Part shown: piece after piece, positions 14,688-17,976 of the stretch
Position numbering within the stretch: the stretch's first letter is position 1
How the letters are laid out: every line of letters starts with the position of its first letter
Source of the DNA: Acidobacteriota bacterium
GTDB lineage: Bacteria > Acidobacteriota > Aminicenantia > Aminicenantales > Aminicenantaceae
Length of the DNA: 17,976 bases
Reading direction: 5' to 3'
NCBI GenBank assembly: GCA_030609975.1
Contig: JAUWSR010000029.1
Location: 1-17,976, forward strand
Made by a program: the position numbers and the translations under genes
Notes under the pieces: model-generated
Databases searched by the model: none
The model's input: the letters and a program-made list of their open reading frames with translations, nothing else
Told to the model about the DNA's origin: nothing

Positions 14688-17249
14688 ATGAAGTCTTATT
14701 CCAAAATGCTGTTTTGTGGTCTAGCGCTGCAGATGGTTCTATGTATGGCAGTTTTATCCCAGCCGGTGCAGGCAGAAGAAAAAGCGGAGGATGATCTTTA
14801 TACGGAATCCTATTTAATACCTCCCAAAGATATCCAGGACTTTTTAACCCGGGATAAAAACTTTGATACCTTAAACAACCTGAGCCCTGATGGAGAACAC
14901 TTTCTGCTCCCCATAAGTGGGGAGTACTCTTCACTTAAGCTGATGACTCAGAGAACCCTGCGCTTGGGTATGCTTGAGATCTGTCCGGATGTCAACCGGG
15001 AATGGCGTCTATCGACCTACGGGAATGTTGGTCTTAAGATCTTTTCACTCAAACAGAAAGACGAATGGCCGGTCAAACTTTTCCGAGATGTCTTTGTAAG
15101 CGAAACGGTCTGGTCACCGGATGGGAAAAAGATCGCTTTCTTAGCCCATCTTCCCCCAGGTACACAGGTGTGGACGGCAGATGTCGCCGGCGGCAAGGTG
15201 GAAGTTCTCAGTAAAGCCTCTGTGATGGTTACTCTTACCGGGCGCAGAAGATATGGCCGTGGACCGGCGGGATCAAAGATGCTGCAGTGGACCCCTTCCG
15301 GCTCGGTCATCACTCTGCTCGTTCCTGACCACCGGGGACCCGAGCCTAAAGAGAGTGCCATCCCGTCTTCACCCCTTATCCGCCATACGCGGAAAAAAGC
15401 CACACCCACACCGACCTATCCATTCTTGCTGCGAACTGCTCATGACAAAGCACTTTTTCGCTATTACACCACTGCTCAGTTGGCTGAGTTGGTACCTGGA
15501 AAATCTCCCCGTAAGATCGGTGAACCGGCCATGTTTCAGAGCATCTCCCTCAGTCCGGATGGAAAATATATCCTCGCGGAAAAAGTGGTCGAACCCTTTT
15601 CTTATATCGTAAGCTACACCAGTTTTCCTCGCAATCTTGAGGTCATGGATAAAAGCGGCAAGGTCCTCTCCACGATTCGTAAAACACCCTTAAGAGAAGC
15701 TGTGGCCGGAGGTGGCGGCAGGAATGCTCAGGCTGACCTGCCCCGGGATGTGGCCTGGCGCCCGGATGGGAAAGGCCTCTCATTTCTTTGGCGAGAACAG
15801 CGGGAAAAGAAGAAAGACCAGAGTGAAGAGGAAGGAGAGGACGAAGACAAAGACGAACGCAAAGACCGTCTGATGCTTTTAGCACCTCCCTTTGATATGG
15901 ATCAGGCCCAAACTCTGATAGTCAGTAAAAAACGCTTCGGCAATGTCTCTTATGCTGTTGACGGCGAATATGTCTTTACTCGACTGAGCGGTAAGGGAGA
16001 GGATTGTGAAACCGGAACGGATATCGTGGCCTTCGATCTGAGCCAAACCCCTCCCAAAAAGAATGTATTGCTCAAAGACATCGAGACCGAAGACTTGGTC
16101 AAACTCCCAGGGGACCTTATGACACGTGGGACCGCTAACGGCATTTCCTATGCACTCACTTCAAGCAACAACAAGCATGTCTATCTTCGGGGAGCGGGTT
16201 ACAAAGAAGACCTTAAACGCAGGCCTTTTATCGATCGGCTGGCTGTTGCAGATGGGAAGCTGGAGAGGGTTTTCGAAGGTTCGGCTGAAAAGTATGAGAA
16301 TCCCTTGGTCCCACTGGACAGAGATCTGAACTCCATGGTCATCAGCCGCGAATCCCGTACGGTCTTCCCGGACAGCTGGCTTTGGGAGAAGGACAATACC
16401 GTTTCTAAACTCACAAACAACCGTGATCCCTACCCTGAATTCTCAAAGAGCAAGCGCGTGGATTATACGTTTAAACGCAGAGATGGGCTCGAGATCCACG
16501 GCCGCATATCTCTTCCTCCGGATTATCAGGAAGGTACTCGTGTTCCCGCAGTATTTTGGACTTATCCGCGTGAGTTCTCCTCATTTAAGGACTATAAAAA
16601 GGCCGCTATTCGTTCCCAGAACTTGAATGCTTTCCTTCGCTTCAGCACCCGTAATGCTTCGGATATTTGGCTTTCACAAGGTTATGCGGTGGTTGTTCCG
16701 GATATTCCCATCATCGGCAAGGGCAATACCTTTAACAACAACTATGTGGCGCATTTGGTGGATTCCATGTATGCCGCCATCCGTAAGGTGGATGAGCTGG
16801 GCTATGTGGATGTCGACCGCCTTGGGCACGGGGGACACAGCTACGGTGCTTTTGCCACCGCCAACATTCTGGCGCGTTCTCCATTCTTCAAGGCGGGAAT
16901 CGCCGGAGACGGCGCCTATAACCGGACCTTGACACCTATGAGCTTTCAGAGCGAACGGCGCTTCATCTGGGAAGCTCAGGATGTTTATTTGGAGATGTCG
17001 CCATTTTTTAATGCCGATCATGTGGACACACCGCTGCTCATGTATCACGGCGCGGTCGATAACAACACCGGGACGTTTCTGATCCAATCCGAGCGCTTCA
17101 TCCAGGCTCTGACCGGCTTGGGGAAGAATGCCGTGCTCTACATCTATCCCTTTGAATCTCACGGTCCCCGCTGTCTTGAGACCTACATGGACATGTGGGT
17201 GCGGTGGCTGAACTTCTTTGACAGGTATGTTAAAAATGGTGAGAAATAA
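14688..17249 (+). CDS. Exported S9 family serine peptidase (prolyl oligopeptidase superfamily, S9D-like)
   Basis: Secreted serine peptidase of 853 residues. Residues 1-29 are a signal peptide ending 'QPVQA'. Residues of about 35-560 form a beta-propeller with repeated 'SPDGK' type strands ('WSPDGKKIAFLA', 'SLSPDGKYILAEK', 'WRPDGKGLSFLW'). The alpha/beta-hydrolase catalytic domain follows from about 585. The triad is visible as S718 in GGHSYGAF, D791 in HGAVDNNTG and H825 in ESHGP. The GHSYGAF and DNN patterns fit the glutamyl-endopeptidase-like S9D group. The propeller limits substrates to oligopeptides. A run rich in Lys, Asp and Glu at about 370-397 is an unusual charged loop. The start is well supported by AAGGAG 7 bases upstream. 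The gene stands alone between two mobile elements, and its TAA is 3 bases from the downstream one. Confidence 0.93.
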   Translation: MKSYSKMLFCGLALQMVLCMAVLSQPVQAEEKAEDDLYTESYLIPPKDIQDFLTRDKNFDTLNNLSPDGEHFLLPISGEYSSLKLMTQRTLRLGMLEICPDVNREWRLSTYGNVGLKIFSLKQKDEWPVKLFRDVFVSETVWSPDGKKIAFLAHLPPGTQVWTADVAGGKVEVLSKASVMVTLTGRRRYGRGPAGSKMLQWTPSGSVITLLVPDHRGPEPKESAIPSSPLIRHTRKKATPTPTYPFLLRTAHDKALFRYYTTAQLAELVPGKSPRKIGEPAMFQSISLSPDGKYILAEKVVEPFSYIVSYTSFPRNLEVMDKSGKVLSTIRKTPLREAVAGGGGRNAQADLPRDVAWRPDGKGLSFLWREQREKKKDQSEEEGEDEDKDERKDRLMLLAPPFDMDQAQTLIVSKKRFGNVSYAVDGEYVFTRLSGKGEDCETGTDIVAFDLSQTPPKKNVLLKDIETEDLVKLPGDLMTRGTANGISYALTSSNNKHVYLRGAGYKEDLKRRPFIDRLAVADGKLERVFEGSAEKYENPLVPLDRDLNSMVISRESRTVFPDSWLWEKDNTVSKLTNNRDPYPEFSKSKRVDYTFKRRDGLEIHGRISLPPDYQEGTRVPAVFWTYPREFSSFKDYKKAAIRSQNLNAFLRFSTRNASDIWLSQGYAVVVPDIPIIGKGNTFNNNYVAHLVDSMYAAIRKVDELGYVDVDRLGHGGHSYGAFATANILARSPFFKAGIAGDGAYNRTLTPMSFQSERRFIWEAQDVYLEMSPFFNADHVDTPLLMYHGAVDNNTGTFLIQSERFIQALTGLGKNAVLYIYPFESHGPRCLETYMDMWVRWLNFFDRYVKNGEK

Positions 17250-17252
17250 TTA

Positions 17253-17458
17253 CCTGAATCATTCATGAAATCTGCCGACACGTTCAATCTGTAGATCAGA
17301 GTTATTAATGTCGGCAGCTTTCACCCTTCGGGCGAACCGATCTCAGCACATCGACTTCGTCGTGGCCCATTCGACGTAGATGACTACGCCTCATGAACCA
17401 TCCGAAATACCCGGGTGGGTGGGAGGTCGTACCAATCTCGGCCCGTGAATGATCCAGG
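17253..17458. mobile_element. MITE-like element, copy 3
   Basis: The element is 206 bases long, with the clearest terminal inverted repeats of the three: CCTGAATCATTCATG (17253-17267) against CCTGGATCATTCACG (reverse complement of 17444-17458), 13 of 15 identical. A perfect 9-bp subterminal stem CTGCCGACA (17272-17280) / TGTCGGCAG (17309-17317) parallels the TGTCGA stems of the other copies. The block 17323-17360 matches copy 1 in reverse. It lies between the convergent S9 peptidase and PIN-domain genes, almost touching the peptidase stop codon. The flanks ATTA and TGTC do not match, so the copy is either old or rearranged at its right end. Confidence 0.65.
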
Positions 17459-17475
17459 TGTCTGAATAATCCAGG
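17459..17475. repeat. Second, outer copy of the element end
   Basis: TGTCTGAATAATCCAGG directly follows the right end of copy 3 and repeats the TGAATnATCCAGG terminus. If this is the true outer boundary, the flanks are ATTA (left) and TTTA (right), three of four identical. It may be the stump of an older element into which copy 3 inserted, or the product of an unequal exchange. The bases 17476-17498 beyond it hold nothing recognisable. Confidence 0.5.
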
Positions 17476-17498
17476 TTTATAAATTGTTGAACGTTGTT

Positions 17499-17912
17499 TT
17501 AGAGTTCTTCAAATGCTGCTTGCAGCCGCTTGTCGAATGTGAGAATTTCCAATTCGGGGAGTTGTTTTTGGAGTGTTTTCACTACAGCCAGATGCCATAG
17601 GTCAGCCCCTTTCAATGTTCCTATTATTGAAAGAATTTTAACGTCTTTCCAATCGGGATTGAGATTTAACCGCCTCCAAGGACCTTGATCCAGAGTCTCT
17701 AGCGCTGCCTGTGCGATGACCTTAGCGACCAGTTTTTCATTTTGGAGACGTGAGATCACAGCGCAAACTTCGGCATAAGCTAAAGATGAGATCAGGTGCA
17801 CTCCATGCTTTTGGGACCATTTCAAGGCTTCTTCACTATGAGAATCCTTGAACAGGGCGGAGAGCAAGGCGGAGGCATCCCAGTAGACTGCGACAAATTT
17901 CTCCTTCTTCAA
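17499..17912 (-). CDS. PIN-domain toxin (VapC family)
   Basis: Likely ribonuclease toxin of a type II toxin-antitoxin pair, 137 residues, usual VapC length. The four acidic positions of the PIN active site are visible: D12 in 'VYWDASALLSAL', E48 in 'AYAEVCAV', D104 in 'LKGADLWHLAVV' and D127 in 'LTFDKRL'. Family members cleave RNA, often tRNA or rRNA, with Mg ions. The start is taken as TTG at 17912, overlapping the upstream gene's TGA as TTGA. No ATG or GTG lies in frame before the catalytic Asp, and the AAGGAG nearby is inside the coding start, so the exact start is uncertain. The upstream partial gene is the expected antitoxin. Confidence 0.85.
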   Translation of the reverse strand: MKKEKFVAVYWDASALLSALFKDSHSEEALKWSQKHGVHLISSLAYAEVCAVISRLQNEKLVAKVIAQAALETLDQGPWRRLNLNPDWKDVKILSIIGTLKGADLWHLAVVKTLQKQLPELEILTFDKRLQAAFEEL

Positions 17913-17976
17913 GAGTCTCTGTCATCTTTCAGGAATTTTTGGGCCATATCATCAGGCACCGGAAGAGGAGGGGGCA
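17909..17976 (-). CDS. Antitoxin, C-terminal end only (partial, runs off the window)
   Basis: The minus-strand frame encodes PPPLPVPDDMAQKFLKDD-RDS and stops with TGA at 17911-17909, overlapping the start of the PIN toxin. The ending 'PLP.D.A.KFL.D.R' resembles tails of Phd/YefM- or VapB-type antitoxins and fits the usual antitoxin-before-toxin order with overlapping genes. The DNA-binding N-terminus lies outside the window, so the antitoxin family cannot be settled. Confidence 0.6.
   Translation of the reverse strand, partial: PPPLPVPDDMAQKFLKDDRDS

Noticed and set aside
14564..14794. Short open frame starting inside element copy 2 and overlapping the S9 peptidase start
   Set aside because: No ribosome site; it runs out of frame through the peptidase signal peptide, whose own start signal is strong.
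17272..17317. Rho-independent terminator for the S9 peptidase gene
   Set aside because: The 9-bp stem has a 28-base loop and no T run after it, and it corresponds to the subterminal stem conserved in the repeat family.

Overview
The window is a bacterial chromosomal segment of roughly even base composition, densely coded on both strands, with no rRNA, tRNA or CRISPR. Several genes encode exported proteins: an oxidative-folding enzyme, two large peptidases with signal peptides, an L,D-transpeptidase and a signal-peptide-bearing DUF4438-type protein. This mix, together with a kinase/TPR sensor protein of the 'SIAVLPF...DGLAEELINAL' type, suggests a Gram-negative bacterium of the Acidobacteriota/Aminicenantes kind. 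That placement is an inference from gene families only and is held with low confidence.

Layout. 1-1226: 3' part of a VKOR-DsbA fusion that is cut by the window edge. 1229-3082 (minus): a tandem-duplicated DUF4438-type protein, convergent with the VKOR gene. 3083-3265: a divergent promoter region with a perfect 16-nt palindrome. 3266-5788: an exported zinc metalloprotease (HExxHxxGxxH). 5817-8332 (minus): a two-gene BlaI/BlaR1-type operon whose consensus promoter is embedded in three near-identical 16-bp palindromes. The sensor protein has an unusual histidine- and lysine-rich C-terminal region in place of a penicillin-binding domain, and has an internal Shine-Dalgarno/ATG. 8518-8770: a MITE-like element. 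8787-9884 (minus): an L,D-transpeptidase. 9885-9993: back-to-back divergent promoters. 9994-11663: a serine/threonine kinase-TPR gene that has lost nearly all of its kinase domain; the TPR part is still open. 11676-13187: a phytoene-desaturase-like FAD oxidoreductase, probably co-transcribed with the TPR gene. 13197-14384 (minus): a class I/II aminotransferase. 14468-14593: a second MITE-like element. 14688-17249: an exported S9 (prolyl oligopeptidase superfamily) peptidase. 17253-17475: a third element with a doubled end. 17499-17976 (minus): a PIN-domain toxin and the tail of its antitoxin.

How the parts fit. The best-supported regulatory unit is BlaI-BlaR: the repressor gene is followed after two bases by the membrane metalloprotease sensor, and the operators cover the -10, the start site and the region just upstream of the -35 of their own promoter. 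The kinase remnant, TPR protein and FAD enzyme form a likely operon starting at about 9969. The two big secreted peptidases and the envelope enzymes fit an organism that feeds on peptides, but nothing shows that they are co-regulated.

The three repeats (8518-8770, 14468-14593, 17253-17475) are members of one family with CCTGRATNATTCAYG-type ends. One is flanked by a 4-bp CTAA duplication. They sit in the only gene-free stretches longer than about 200 bases, so the remaining non-coding DNA here is largely explained by promoters and this repeat family.
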